NCBI RefSeq assembly: GCF_963678635.1
Contig: NC_087062.1
Span: forward strand, 5,198,193-5,262,192
DNA from: Symsagittifera roscoffensis
Taxonomy: Eukaryota; Xenacoelomorpha; Acoela; Convolutidae
Length of the DNA stretch: 64,000 nucleotides
Direction of reading: 5' to 3'
Shown here piece after piece: positions 25,378 through 37,270 of this stretch. The notes under the pieces were generated by a model, which saw only the letters and a program-made list of their open reading frames with translations, searched no databases and was not told the DNA's origin. Numbering within the stretch: position 1 is the first letter of the stretch; every line of letters begins with the position of its first letter. Made by a program: the position numbers and the translations under genes.

Positions 25378-25478
25378 ATTCATGACATGAATTGTCTCAT
25401 ATGAATTAAAGAAAAATGCGGTAAAATCTTTTAATAATAGCATGATTTGTTCCGAACTAATGAGTAATAAATTTGACT
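25378..25478 (+). repeat. Direct repeat (LTR-like), right copy
   Basis: Partner of 24569-24669, with one substitution. It is immediately preceded by a pyrimidine-rich stretch (CTCCCTCCCCCGAGGAT), not by a purine tract. Confidence 0.9.
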
Positions 25479-26057
25479 TCAACAAAGTGACTTTTAAGAT
25501 ATGTTCAACAAATTGTCTTAAATACCTAGAACTTTACAAAAAACAATCGGAGGTAAAATATATTTTTAATTTTGAAGTCAAGAAGTCAATATCTTCAATG
25601 GGACATAAAAATTGTTTGTTGAAAACTATTTTTTCGATCGGCGAAAATTGACTGAAAACAAAAAACTACACCGAGCATAAATACTCAGTTTTTTTCAAAA
25701 GTTTGAATAAAAAAGAAGAGTGAAAAATCAAAAATTGTTTCTTTTTCATTTTTTCTAAAAAAAGAAAACCTGGTTATTTTCTTTGGCAAGAGAGAACATT
25801 TGAATTAGGCTAGGAAAATGCAAGGAAAGATTTGCTTTTAAAAAACTAGTTTTCAGTTTAAGCAAATCTAATCATTTATAAACCATAGCCCATCATAAAC
25901 AATTTTAATAGATTTTTTTATTCCTATTTTTGTGAAACTATAATTGATTTGTTTATTTCCAATTGAATTTTTAGAGAGAATGACAATTGATATCGAGTAT
26001 AATTGGTTGCTTTGTATAAAAATCCGAAGGGGGCATGACCAGCAACAAAGTGGCATT
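25479..26057. other. AT-rich spacer
   Basis: No gene recognised. A family-2 fragment (CACCGAGCATAAATACTCAG) lies at about 25668-25690. Confidence 0.4.
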
Positions 26058-26250
26058 TTGGCGCTCCGGTAGTGATGGTGCCCAGGAATCACATGATTGC
26101 GGGTTCAAATCGCACGTGCGCTGCAATTTACAAGATGAGCTCTTGTAAGTAAGTCATAGCTATCTATGGGCGCAGGTCGAATGCGCTCTTTGTCAACCTA
26201 AATAATTAACCTTCGGAATAGGCTTCCTGGCTGGTTGACTAAAAAATTTC
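26058..26250 (+). repeat. Possible tRNA-derived SINE or tRNA pseudogene
   Basis: A GC-richer island contains an A-box-like GGTAGTGATGGTGCCC (26068-26083). A B-box-like GCGGGTTCAAATCGC (26099-26113) follows at roughly tRNA spacing. The T stem does not close as in a functional tRNA and I cannot fold an acceptor stem. About 130 nt of unrelated sequence ends in CTTCCTGGCTGGTTGACT. This fits a tRNA-headed SINE better than a tRNA gene. Confidence 0.35.
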
Positions 26251-27933
26251 AAACTGAAAAACAATATGCTGAATGATCAGTGCAGTTGGTTCGTAAAATA
26301 TGAAGAAAAAAAAACATAATCGCTTTTTGGGGATAAGAGGTACTTGAAAATTGAGATGGACCGTTTAAGGAAGTTTTAAAAGCCCAAAACCCACCAAGAT
26401 TTGACTTCTTACACCCCCTGATACAACTTACGGTTTGGCTCTTTTTCTTTTTCCTAACACCTGCAAAATTTGACTAATAAAATGTTTGTTCACATAATTT
26501 GATTGTTATGAAAATTGACATTCGGACTAATTAGACCATTACAAACATATTTGGTCTTCTTAATTAACCTTTTCTAACCCCTCGTTTCAGCAAAAAAACG
26601 ATGCTCGTGTGAGGTGGGGTAAAAAGGAAAAAGAGCGTACGACTTATTTTATAGACTGACCAAACCTTAAATTATTTTGAATACGCCTGCCCCCTGCTCG
26701 CGTTGCCTTTTTGATATTCCGGGATGCAACTCTGGACCATCAGTAAAATTCTGCAGATGCCAAGATCCAAATCGTACCGAGGTTTAAAAAAAATATACGA
26801 GTCCCATATCAAAATGCAAAACCTGTAAGCAATTTTCAAAAAAGCACGGCACATTTTTTAAACGATTTGGAAATACCATATTCATTATTGGAAAAATAAC
26901 GTTTGGAAAACAATCGAAACAGTTGCAAATGAAAACATGGAATCAAAAATTTGCCCTCTATAAATTTGCTTGCACTGACAACTAGAGAATGCCAATTTAT
27001 TCCTTCATGACATTATAATAAAAACGAAACAAATAAAAAGGAATTTCAATTGATCAGCTGCATTCCCCCTAATTAGAATGGATTATTCATAGTCATCTCA
27101 TGTACGTTAAAAAAGCTGCCAACTAGTGATCAATGAAACACACGCTGGATAATCAAAAGTTTTATATCAGAAAAAAAACAAAGGCGAATGTTCCGACAAC
27201 TGTTTAACGTACATGCTAAAAATTTTGATATAAATAGTCAATGAAATTTTCAACACAAAGGCAGAAAATTCCCAGCAGACGCTATGCTATGAATTGACGT
27301 TTTTAAGACCTATTAGTGAACTAATAATACCAAAAAGCTTTACTCAATTCAATTTTGAAATCAATCGCGCGTTGACTATGTCAAAATGACCAAATTGACT
27401 TTTTTCAATCTCAAAAAGCTATCTAAAACAATAACAGGGGACATATCCTTATTAAGAGAACGTATTGAGAGTTTTCAGAGGCTAAAAATTGTTCCATCAA
27501 AGATGACTAGTTGAAAATTAAATTTTTTCTGGCGACAAAGAAACCATCCTGCGGTCAAATTTTCAATCACTATCTTTGAAAGCCAGAAAAACCCCGCATT
27601 GGAGTTAGCTTCATGGGATCAAAATCGATTAAATTTGAGCTTCATAGTCAGTGTCTATAAAACTGAAAAAAAAAATCGACTTTAATCAATTAAAAATGGA
27701 TTATATTGCTACTATGTAATGAAGCATTCAAATCAATTGCAAATCGATTATAATCAAATACTTTTTCAATTTTTTCAATTTTTTTCAACGTTTTAAACTT
27801 AAATTGGTTAGTTGTTGTTTACTTTCAGCTTTTTCTCTGCGCAACTTTGATTTTTGTTACTGTTTCATGTTACTCAGTTTCTCAATTTTGTTCTTTTTAT
27901 CAATTTTCTGAACTTATTTAGAAACTTTGGTGA
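26251..27933. other. AT-rich non-coding interval
   Basis: No gene recognised. Confidence 0.4.
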
Positions 27934-28262
27934 GGGGGGGGGGGATTGCGTGCCAAAAAATAGTTTTTAATTTGGCCCAAATCAATTGGCCAAAATCTCA
28001 CAAAAATGACCTTTCTGATCGTCTTTTCAATAAAATAACCAACAGAAAACCTGCAGGACCCGCCCACTGACCTGAACCAACCCAACACCTGTACCAAAGT
28101 GTGGTATGTATCGGTGGTTCTGGTGGGGGATGTCAATGGGCAGTTGATTCAGGTGTGTGGGAGGGTTCAGGTGGGGGAGGGGATGGGCGGCGGGATTTGG
28201 CTTCTGGGTTCAAATGGGGCGGTTCAGGTGGGCGGTGGTTCAGGTGGGGGAGGGGGTGGGCA
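27934..28262 (+). repeat. G-rich block with GGTTCAGGTGGG repeats (G-quadruplex-prone)
   Basis: A G11 run (27934-27944) is followed, after a C-rich stretch at about 28059-28091, by repeated GGTTCAGGTGGG and GGTGGGGGAGGGG words from about 28112 to 28260. The C-rich part contains the inverted word CCTGAACCAACCC. Runs of three or more G at short spacing on the plus strand would allow quadruplex formation. An ORF through it (28099-28419) is Gly-rich low complexity and probably not a gene. Confidence 0.7.
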
Positions 28263-29389
28263 TTGGCACAAACTTAAGGGGGAGAGGTTAGGAGAAGTGT
28301 TTTGCAGTTTGCAAAAGTTAAGATTAAGGAATCGAGCAGACCGCACACTCGCATTGCAAAATTTCTGCATTACTCATTTGATAAAAGAAGATATTATCAA
28401 ATATTTTGCACCACGCTAAACAAAATTTGCACAAGACCAAATTTGGAAAAATGACTTTTTTAGTGGACTTTGATTAATTTTATTTAATTTTAAATAAAAT
28501 AAAAACAATAGTTTTCAACTGATTTTTCTTTTCAGTTTTTTTTTTGTCTGAGGGCAACATGTGAATCGATTAAATTGACAATACTTAAGATCACAAAAAT
28601 TTTCATAAGTGATTTCTTTTCACTTTTTTAGATGCGGGACAAAACTGTTTTTATCAGGGCAAAACTTTGAAAGTTCTGACTTCCGTTTGAAGTATCTTCA
28701 GAACTTTTTCTTACTGATTAAATCGTTTAAAAATTGTCAAATGTTTTCTTTGTTCTCAATATATCTTTCTCAACTAAAAAAATTGATTTTATATTGATAT
28801 GTTGAATGAAACAATTAAATTTTTGCTGTTCTTTTTGTCATGATTTAATTTGCCACTCATTACACTTCAAAAAAAACTTTCAATTAATGACGAAGTTATT
28901 CCCCAATAAGGGCAAAATGGCAGCCTTCAAACACAAAACATAGGCATATCGCATATGAAACAAGACTGCTCCTACCAGGTGAAGTCCTTGAAGTTTCTGA
29001 CTGCCTTTTAATTGGTCTCGAATAGTGTTTGGTAAATTAAATATTAGCAAAACTATGATTTTTAGGCTGAAAGCATCAAAAATGCCTCGTTAAATTTCAA
29101 CCTGTATGCAACTAATGAAACCAATATGCTGTCTTAAATCAAGTTGGAACGATTTGGTAGTGTGGGATTAGTTGCCATTTGTAAAGAATATTGAACAAGC
29201 AGTATTCACAGAATCATTGCAAATTAGTATAGTTGTGTGCACTTTTTAGAAACCTCAAATTCTTCAATTTTTTTTGCAAGACTATAAAATACACTCGACG
29301 GTGGAGCTCACAAATTGTTTTCAGTTCTTCCCATAGAAATTTGTCGACAATTAAATCTGATTGAAAACGATTCACACAGGAATTTTAAA
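28263..29389. other. AT-rich non-coding interval
   Basis: No gene recognised. An inverted family-1 repeat copy lies at about 28964-29020. Confidence 0.4.
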
Positions 29390-29395
29390 AATTTT

Positions 29396-29690
29396 TTGAC
29401 TCCGAGGAAACAAACAACATCAACGAGTTCTGTGCAATGAAGTTCGCAGACTCTAATAGCAATGAAGTAAAACAATTAAAAAGTAAGCATCGCATCCATG
29501 ATCATTTTGAGAAGAGGACATAGATTTTCGCAAACGCGTAAGCAAATTAGAACAAGCAGAAATCTCAAGGAAATTAAAAAAAAAAACAGAAAAATTAAAA
29601 TTAGAATATGTGAATAGTTTTCAGACAAAAACTTCACATATAAATAACATCCAAGACTCCGAGAAAGATTTAGCAGAAAAAATTACTTAG
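29396..29690 (+). pseudogene. Gag-like coiled-coil remnant of the old element
   Basis: Broken frames read FCAMKFADSNSNEVKQLKSK, then, after a frame break, ISRKLKKKTEKLKLEYVNSF and NNIQDSEKDLAEKIT. The heptad-like Lys/Glu/Leu pattern suggests a coiled coil, as in the Gag N terminus. Its position, just 5' of the pol remnants and in the same orientation, supports that. The family is not recognised and there is no zinc knuckle. Confidence 0.35.
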
Positions 29691-31499
29691 ATTTCAAATA
29701 TATAACAAAAAACCCAAACTTTAAAGGAAAACCTCATTCTAAAAATGGTATAATTATTGCCGTAGATACACACATAGAGTTGCGCAATGCAGACAAAAAC
29801 AACAACATCAATCAAATAGACCACCAAAACATGAAGAACCAAATAAATCTTTTTACCAATACATGGAAAACTACCAATTTTTACCAAACAAAAACCTTCA
29901 AAGTAATAATAGTTCAGCAAAAAATCACTTCCAGCTAGATATAGTAACACTAGTTAAATATAGTGAAACTATTCACAAAATAGATACTGTCAATCAAACA
30001 TCGAATAGATCAAGAAATTATTCTCAATGACCACTTCGAATTACTTCACAATACCCAAATAAACAAACTAATTACAATCAAAGTAAGTATACCTAAACAT
30101 CAACGACAATCAAGTCAAGTACAAACAACAAGTGAAACAGCTCCAGACCCACCAAGGTTAGATAACACGGAAACCTTAGAAAAGCAATTGAATCATATAC
30201 ACTGTGAAAACACAGAAGATGAACTTGAAACCGAGAGCACATTAGTTATTAATATGTTGAAAATACACTACGAATATGAATTTCCAATCGACTCTAACCA
30301 TAATCAAAATGAAAACCTCAACTCAAAGTTTAAATCTTGTAACTTTGATCAAACTACCAAAATAAAATAGATTCCTCATATGGTTGACAATCAAACAAAC
30401 ATGAACAGCATATATTGAAAAATAACATCAAAAGTACCGCCACCAGAGAAAAGTTGGACATTTTCACCTCCTTTAAAAAGCGCAAGTAAAACAAAAACTT
30501 ACAACCAACAGATCTTGGAATGAAAATCAGGAGCAGAATCAAATGATATTAACGTTCTTACATGGAATGAAATCCGTTCATTACATCCCAAATTTCCACT
30601 TTCCAAAATTTCAACTAAACTAGCCACAGCATAAGGCAAAAACTTAAGAAACTATGGCAAAGTTCAAATATTTCTTAAGCCAACCCGATAAATGGAACGA
30701 AATAAACTTTTGATAAAACCATCGAAGCAGATAATTCATATAACAGATATAAAACACAACATAGTCGGAATACCATTTGTTACGAAACAAATACAAAAAA
30801 TTTATGCTCTAAATAGTCATATACCAATCAAAGAGAAATACACAAAAGCACAAAAGCAAATAATTTCTTAAATACTTAAAAAACAACCCCCGTTAAATTC
30901 AAAAGCTTACGCTTATTACAACCAACAACGAAAATATTTGAAACCATCAGTTGGACAGGCATATGATTTTTCAATCAAACAATTTTTCATCACTATAATA
31001 ATTATCAAAAGTCACAACAGCTATACATGTCTGCTCTTGAATTCAGATCAATTCACAAATGCACTCGAATGACAATATAATGTATAAAATGTGCAAAAAT
31101 AAAATACAAACATAATTGCGCTAAAAATATACAGTAATACTCAATCCAAAATCACCCTTCTTTTAAGACTATTGAGATTTTGCGAAACAAACGCAAAATT
31201 GTACTCCACTCAGGAAAAAGCATACAGAGTAAACAAAATTGTAACACTCTTAGATATTTGCCAATCTACAATTCTTAACAAAGAATTATCTAATAATAAA
31301 ATCACAAACGAAACAAAACAAAACACATAATACTTGCAAAAAATCTTGATTTTAAAACAGCATTTAAAATTTCGAAACAATCAAATACACCAGCACAATT
31401 TTTAAAAATGTTCAATTTCAACACCCAATCTTATCAACAAGAATTCGAGCAATTAGCAGACTTAATATTGGAATACCCTATGGTTTAAACAACATCAAA

Positions 31500-31960
31500 G
31501 TTTGATGTCGGAAAGATACATTCACCATTACATCTTCCACTTAAGCCCGACGCAATTGCCAAAAAACAACACGCAAGTAAACTTCCAATACATTTACAAG
31601 ACAAAGTAAACAGACTCTTAAGCATCGTTGAACATTACAAAATTATTTCACCAGACAGTAAAGAACAAAAATCTAGGGGAAATACTTTTATAAACCCAAT
31701 CAAAACTCTAAAAAAAGCGAATCCATTAATATAGTATTAGATGCACTATATCTAAACTCTCTAACTGATGAATCAAAATGCAGTCTAAATAATATACCGA
31801 AGCAGACTAGAAGTATGCCTTTAACCAAACGCCAAAAGATGAAAAATCTTGCAGTTTACCACAATTTGTGATTGAAAACCGACAGTATGATTTTAATACA
31901 CTATTCTACGGCATCTCGATAGGATCAGCAGCTTTTTCTGCAATTTGAGTAAAATCTTTA
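31500..31960 (+). pseudogene. Reverse transcriptase remnant of the old element
   Basis: The frame starting near 31519 reads HSPLHLPLKPDAIAKKQHAS. After several breaks there is LDALYLNSLTDESKC (about 31737-31782), which matches the Asp-x-Arg-x-Leu-Asn stretch of RT fingers with Arg changed. LFYGISIGSAAFS (about 31900-31938) matches the RT motif-B loop normally read as PFGL..A...F. The catalytic YxDD region is not readable. It is certainly non-functional. Confidence 0.6.
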
Positions 31961-32418
31961 GACCATTAACCTTAAGTAGAAACTTTTACCCAAATTTAGA
32001 TTTTGTTCGCATACAATCACAAACAAAACAAGAAAGGTTCAAAGTCCTAGACAAATGTCATCAGATTATTTTGGAAAAAAACATGAAAGCAGCTCGCGAA
32101 AATCACATTTCTCTCACTCGTGTAAAAATGCTTAGATATATATTATTGAAGGAACTACAATAACGGCCTTTAAATCACAAAAGGATGCAAACTTAAAACT
32201 TCAACCATCATCTAACAAAAGAAAACCGAAACTTTTTGGAATGTTAATTTTTTTTCACGCAATAATGCTTTTAAATTTCAATTATATCTTTGACTATTTT
32301 ACAACATACTACGTCAACAAAACAATTTTGAATGAACCATAGAAATCAGAGACGCTGTGATGAAGTTGAAAAAATTTTAATTGAATAAATATCAAACAAT
32401 GTCCTAGATCCGAATCAA

Positions 32419-32580
32419 TCATTTTCCGCTATGTGCGACGCATCTAATTTTGAAATTGGCGCAACGCTTTCACAATCACGTCAAGGCACCAATAAAAAAT
32501 ACTCAATATCAGCAAACTCAAGACTTTTCACACAAGCAGAACTAAGACTCTCAACACTTATGGGAGAATGCACAGCTAAA
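32419..32580 (+). pseudogene. RNase H remnant of the old element
   Basis: An open stretch reads SFSAMCDASNFEIGATLSQ and continues to FTQAELRLSTLMGECTA. The Cys-Asp-Ala-Ser motif with downstream Gly-Ala-Thr-Leu-Ser-Gln is the first catalytic Asp region of Ty3-type RNase H. The Glu-Cys-Thr-Ala stretch corresponds to the catalytic Glu helix. It is flanked by stops on both sides. Confidence 0.7.
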
Positions 32581-33254
32581 AATATACAATAGCAGAATAT
32601 GAATCCTCAATTTTTGGATCAAATCATCCAACCGTTTTACTTAGAGAAAATAAACCTATAATTTTTTTTTACATAGAAATACAATTCAAACCATAGAGTA
32701 TATAGTTCTCAACTCAATTTGATGAAATTTCCAAAGCTACAATTGGTTTGGACAGCAGGCAAAAAACCTGCTTCATCAGACACACCTGCTCAAAATACAC
32801 CACCCGAACCATTACACGAAAAATAACTGTAGAAAAACAACCAATAAGAGTAAAATTCTTGATCGCAAAAAATAAAACATCACCACGACTAGAATGTAAA
32901 TAGGCAGTAAAAATTGACTCCGATACTAAACAAACAAACACCTTAGAACATATAGATTGCCAAAAAAATCACTATGAAATAGGTTTATGAGGTGAAGATA
33001 CGTTTAATCCTATACCATATTCATCCTGGAAAAACATGAAAATGCAACTGACAAAACATCAACAAAAACAACAACGAAATAAATAACTTCCATTAAAACA
33101 AAAAGAAGACATAAAGGACATAAAAATTGTGAGGCCCTCGGGAATCAAGTCAAGAGAACTCAATCAAAAAACCGTTTCGTTTACAAGAACCTTTGGATAA
33201 AATATCTCTGTAAAAAAAATGAAGCTCAAACTTTTTTCCTCCCTAGCACAGAAG

Positions 33255-34330
33255 CATTAAGAGTTCAGTTATTGCAGAACTATCGAAAAGTTGACTCTGC
33301 TATCAGACAACTCAAAGCTCTACATAAATACAAAACAAAACCCATTAAAGCCGACATCACAAAATTAGGGAAAAAATCTTGCTCCAATTTTTTCAAAGGA
33401 ACAGAACGACGATAATTATCATCTTCAAAAACCATTAACTAGTGATAAAAGTACGCTGATTACTGCTAAGCCTAAAATTAATTGCAATTCACTTATCACA
33501 TTCCTTGAATACAAAAGAACATGTAGGTTCAGAAATTTTTTTTTTCAAATTTCACTCAAATTTTTTCATTTTCCAAACGCACCAGTTCGGATAAAAGTAC
33601 TTTGCAATGAATGTATTACATGCCAGTAAAACAAACCTTTTCCACTCCAAAGACAAAAAGCAGAAAAAAAAGACTGAAAAGGTCAAAATTTTTATTTTAA
33701 CCATGGGATACCATTTGATATAATAGGACCTATCCTATAACCCGCTCCTCAGAAAGAAATTCATACATAATGGTCAATTTAGACGCATTTACCGACTAAA
33801 TAGCACTGAACCCTGTATCACACTGTTATGCCTACTATGCATACAGAACATTGGATATCAAAAATTGGATTACCCGAAATCATTGTTGCAGACAACGGAA
33901 CAAAATAGATAAAAAAAGAAATAATCACTTTAGATTATGCCCTTTATATAACCTCAAACACAAACCTAGAACCTCACCTGCTCCGTGAATAAATGGAATA
34001 GTTAAATTTATGCAGCGTTCCTTACAAGAATACCTCTGATGTATAATTAACTTAGAAGATAATAAATATACTGAATGGTCAACAGACTCAAAGTTATTTC
34101 CACTAGCATATAACTCTCAATTCAAAAAAAAAATTCGGATTTTCACCTTACGAAATGACCTTTAACCAAAAACCACGGGAAGAAACAACGCTCATACAAA
34201 ATTCATCGATAGACGCGCAAGGACATTGCCAACCGATAGAAGACAATTTACCACTCCATATTCATGAGGAAGTTCAATTTCATCACCCAAAAACTTTTAA
34301 AATAGCCTCCGGTACCCACGCGGAATGAAT
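33255..34330 (+). pseudogene. Integrase remnant of the old element
   Basis: The zinc-binding part is suggested by VLCNECITCQ (about 33598-33627, the paired Cys of an HHCC finger). Further on, EHWISKIGLPEIIVADNGT (about 33847-33903) is the integrase core around the second catalytic Asp. LEDNKYTEWS and TFNQKPREETTLIQNSS (about 34050-34200) match the C-terminal half of the core and the tail. Many stops separate these. Confidence 0.7.
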
Positions 34331-35911
34331 TTTAATCAAAAAGGAAAAACAATGAAATTTATCAAAAAGTTACGAAGAAACTAATAAAAAGACGAAGCAT
34401 TCAATGCAAAACATGTTCACGCTTCACACCAGCATCCGATCTTAAAATAGGATTATTTTAATTCCAAACTTTAAAATGCGGAAAAGAATTGCAAAAAAGT
34501 ACAAGCTGTTAGAAAATTACCAGAACAAATCAATTAAAAACCACAAATGTGACATACAAATAAATTTTCAAAAAAGAAATAGTTCAACATAAAAATCATC
34601 TTTTACGTAATACTAGAAAAGAACACGCTCTTTGCGAGCTAGCACAACTATTCTTTTTTGCAGGACTAGACATTGTTGAAATACCACAAAACAATAATGA
34701 TACAAACATACCAGAACCTCCAAACACACATCTACAGCCCCCATTACTGCAACAAAAACTATATCAGAGAAAGCTACTTAAAGTCAAGATGACAAACAAA
34801 GAACAAATCTTAAATTACCTCCGGTACAAGTTATAAAAAACCCTTAAATAAAAAAAATCAACAAAGTCATTAATCTCGACTCCAAAATTAAACAAGAAAA
34901 AATTATAAATTTTCTATTCCCCAATCTGAAACATTTAAGAAAATAGAATTCCAAAAACCGTCTGCTTAATTAATACACTCTTAAATTATTTACAAAAAAA
35001 ACAATTTTCATCATTGATTGCAAAACATGAAAAATAGACATTTTTCAATATCTAATCTCAAATGCCTTAATTATTTTTCTCAGAATTAGTCAATCAAAAG
35101 TTGACCAATCAGATCACTTGTAATCATCTCTTTATTCAACGCCACTGCTATTATTAGCCGACATAGCTCCAAGTTGAACTAGAAATATAATTTTAACTCA
35201 AAGACCTCCAGGTCAAAAATAAGCAATATTTATATTTGACAGCCTAAATAAATATCATATAAAAGTTTCATTCCTCTTCTATGAATCAATACAAAATCAA
35301 CAATTTTGAGTACAATCAGATCCCGCAAATCAACCTAAGAAAAACACAAAATTAGACTATAAAAAACAAATTCATAAGATCACCCAGACTAAAGACAACC
35401 TAATTCACAAAAACCCCCCATCCTCGCGTAAATAAAAACAAGAAATAACAAACTTATAACCAAAATTCCAGATTTATCTTCACCCAAACCTCTACATACC
35501 CAGCCCGCAGGTCAAAAAACGAAAAAGATCTGAACCCAATTGAAAAAATTCTGAAAAAAAAATAAAATAATTCGGAAAACAAATCTCTTTTTCGATGCTC
35601 AGCTTAAATTCAGTTAAAAAAGTTATTAAAACTATTCTTTTCTGTTTTTCTTAATTTTATCAAGTTTTGTCAAATTTTGCAAGTTTTTAGAGATTAAAAT
35701 AATCATATTCAGAGATTTTTTACATAACTTGTAATTTTTAATTCCCATTTTCGAATCTACTTTTCACTTTCCCCAACCATCGACCACCTAAGCAGGTACA
35801 ATTAAAATATCTTTTCTAAATGTTACAAAATTTGCTAAATAATTTTTTTTTTTTCATCTTTTTTCTAACTCTAATAGCTTCCCTTATCCTTAATTCAGAA
35901 GGCAAAAAAGT

Positions 35912-36136
35912 ATGTTCACTAGCAATGGTTCTAATAATAATCTTTGGAAAAGAATATCACCAAGAACACACATTTTAATCGTTTCCTTCACAAAAAAAAA
36001 TAGAAAATCAAAAATCAAATTTGCTGACCCAACCCCGATAAAAGATTCCCCACCTACCAAACATCCACAACATCCCGAATCAGAACCTACAACAAGTCAA
36101 TCAAACCAATCCCAATTATCTAATTGTATGTCTTAA
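35912..36136 (+). pseudogene. Short Pro/Ser/Thr-rich ORF of the old element
   Basis: This 74-codon open stretch lies between integrase and the possible env remnant. It has a basic centre (FTKKNRKSKIK) and a Pro/Gln/Ser-rich end. It may be an exon or start of a third ORF. No domain recognised. Confidence 0.25.
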
Positions 36137-36759
36137 AGAGAAAATCCATATAATTTTGAAGAAAGGTATGCACCATTGTCAGAACCATTGACGCCAGCCC
36201 ATCGCTATGCATTCTTAAGCGAACCACAGTACGAACTAATTTATAATATCTACTCATCGTTACAACAAGATCTAAACCAAGCAAGACATCAAAGTAAAAA
36301 TTAAAACTTCTACCATAATCAAGGATATTGCGGCACCACCACTCGTACAAAGGCAACCATTGATTGGTTTGCCGAAGACCCATGCTAGAATGATCAAATT
36401 TTACAAAAAAGTATGTTGTAGAATCCATATCATTTGATCAGTTACAACCTGATAGAAAACAATCAAATCCAAACCAACATAAACGAATAGAAAAATCAAC
36501 ACCTTTTGAAAATATTTTGACAGAGAATTAGCAGGTAAAAAACCAAAACCATCTTTTCGCTCACAATATTCAGAGATACTCGTTGAATATGAATAATGAT
36601 TTGCAACTAAAACAAAAAAAACTCATGTTTCTCATTTCACATCCAAGCCAGAACTGAACCTTATATTCCACTACCTTTTTACAAAAACATTGGAAACACT
36701 GGAGAAAAACTCCTGCCAGAAAATCGTAACAGTACACGACTCCAAGAATTACCACTTAT

Positions 36760-37170
36760 GAATAACACAAACTTTGGCGTTACTCACTACGACATTCTTT
36801 TTGATATGGAACGTGACTACACCTTTGGTGTTTTTTTAGGAACTGTCAATATCCGAACTTCAAATATTTTACCTTTTATGTGAATTAGAACGAGCACAAA
36901 TATTACAAAATCTAGCTTTAGCCATTCTAAATGTACCCTGTGCAGGATACCTACTATCAGAAAACCGCTCATTTTTTATCGATAACGAAGAAAACATCCT
37001 CTGGCATTATACATGCACTAAAAAAGTCTCACCACAATACGTATTAAAAGATAAAAGATGCTACCAAAGAATTTCAAAGTTGTATAAAAATTAAAGTATA
37101 TTTTGCAGACATATTATTACGAAGCACATGTTTTTGGGATATAGCTGTCTCATGTGGGTCACAATAAATA
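36760..37170 (+). pseudogene. Possible envelope-like glycoprotein remnant
   Basis: Downstream of integrase, broken frames give a Cys-containing, mixed hydrophobic/polar protein. Short readable pieces are MERDYTFGVFLGTVNI, AILNVPCAGYLLSEN and KKVSPQYVLKDKRCYQR. The position 3' of pol and the spaced cysteines fit an env-like third ORF of a Ty3/errantivirus-type element. I cannot name the glycoprotein family. A profile search is needed; a non-env accessory protein is possible. Confidence 0.35.
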
Positions 37171-37270
37171 TAGCCACAAGGTAGTACAGCTTAATCCAAA
37201 CGAAGATAAGCATTAACTTCTCACACCGTACCCCACTTTAATACCATGACTGGAGCCTAAAAACAGAATA

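Larger units (their letters stand above)
24569..25478 (+). mobile_element. Small element with 101-bp direct repeats flanking a gag-like ORF
   Basis: The 101-nt repeats at 24569-24669 and 25378-25478 differ at one base (CTCACATG vs CTCATATG). Each begins with the 15-nt palindrome ATTCATGACATGAAT and ends TAATAAATTTGACT. They enclose one ORF (24814-25293). The layout is that of a terminal-repeat retrotransposon in miniature. Against this, the repeats do not have TG..CA ends, and I could not find a clear target-site duplication, primer-binding site or purine tract. A segmental duplication around a decayed element is the alternative. Near-identity of the repeats argues that it is recent. Confidence 0.5.
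29390..37270 (+). mobile_element. Old, decayed LTR-type retroelement, plus strand
   Basis: Broken plus-strand frames give, in order, a coiled-coil gag-like peptide, RT, RNase H, integrase (zinc-binding then catalytic core) and a possible envelope-like protein. This is the pol order of Ty3/Gypsy elements and retroviruses. Every module is full of stops and frameshifts. The plus strand is strikingly A-rich and G-poor over the whole 8 kb, unlike the flanks, which marks the element's extent. I could not identify LTRs for it. The younger 17.6-kb element inserted about 700 bp beyond its last recognisable coding sequence. Confidence 0.75.

Noticed and set aside
26058-26130. Functional tRNA gene
   Set aside because: The T stem does not pair properly and no acceptor stem closes, so a SINE or tRNA debris is more likely.
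28099-28419. 106-codon ORF through the G-rich block
   Set aside because: The product is Gly/Val low complexity created by the GGTTCAGGTGGG repeats; no domain and no start context.
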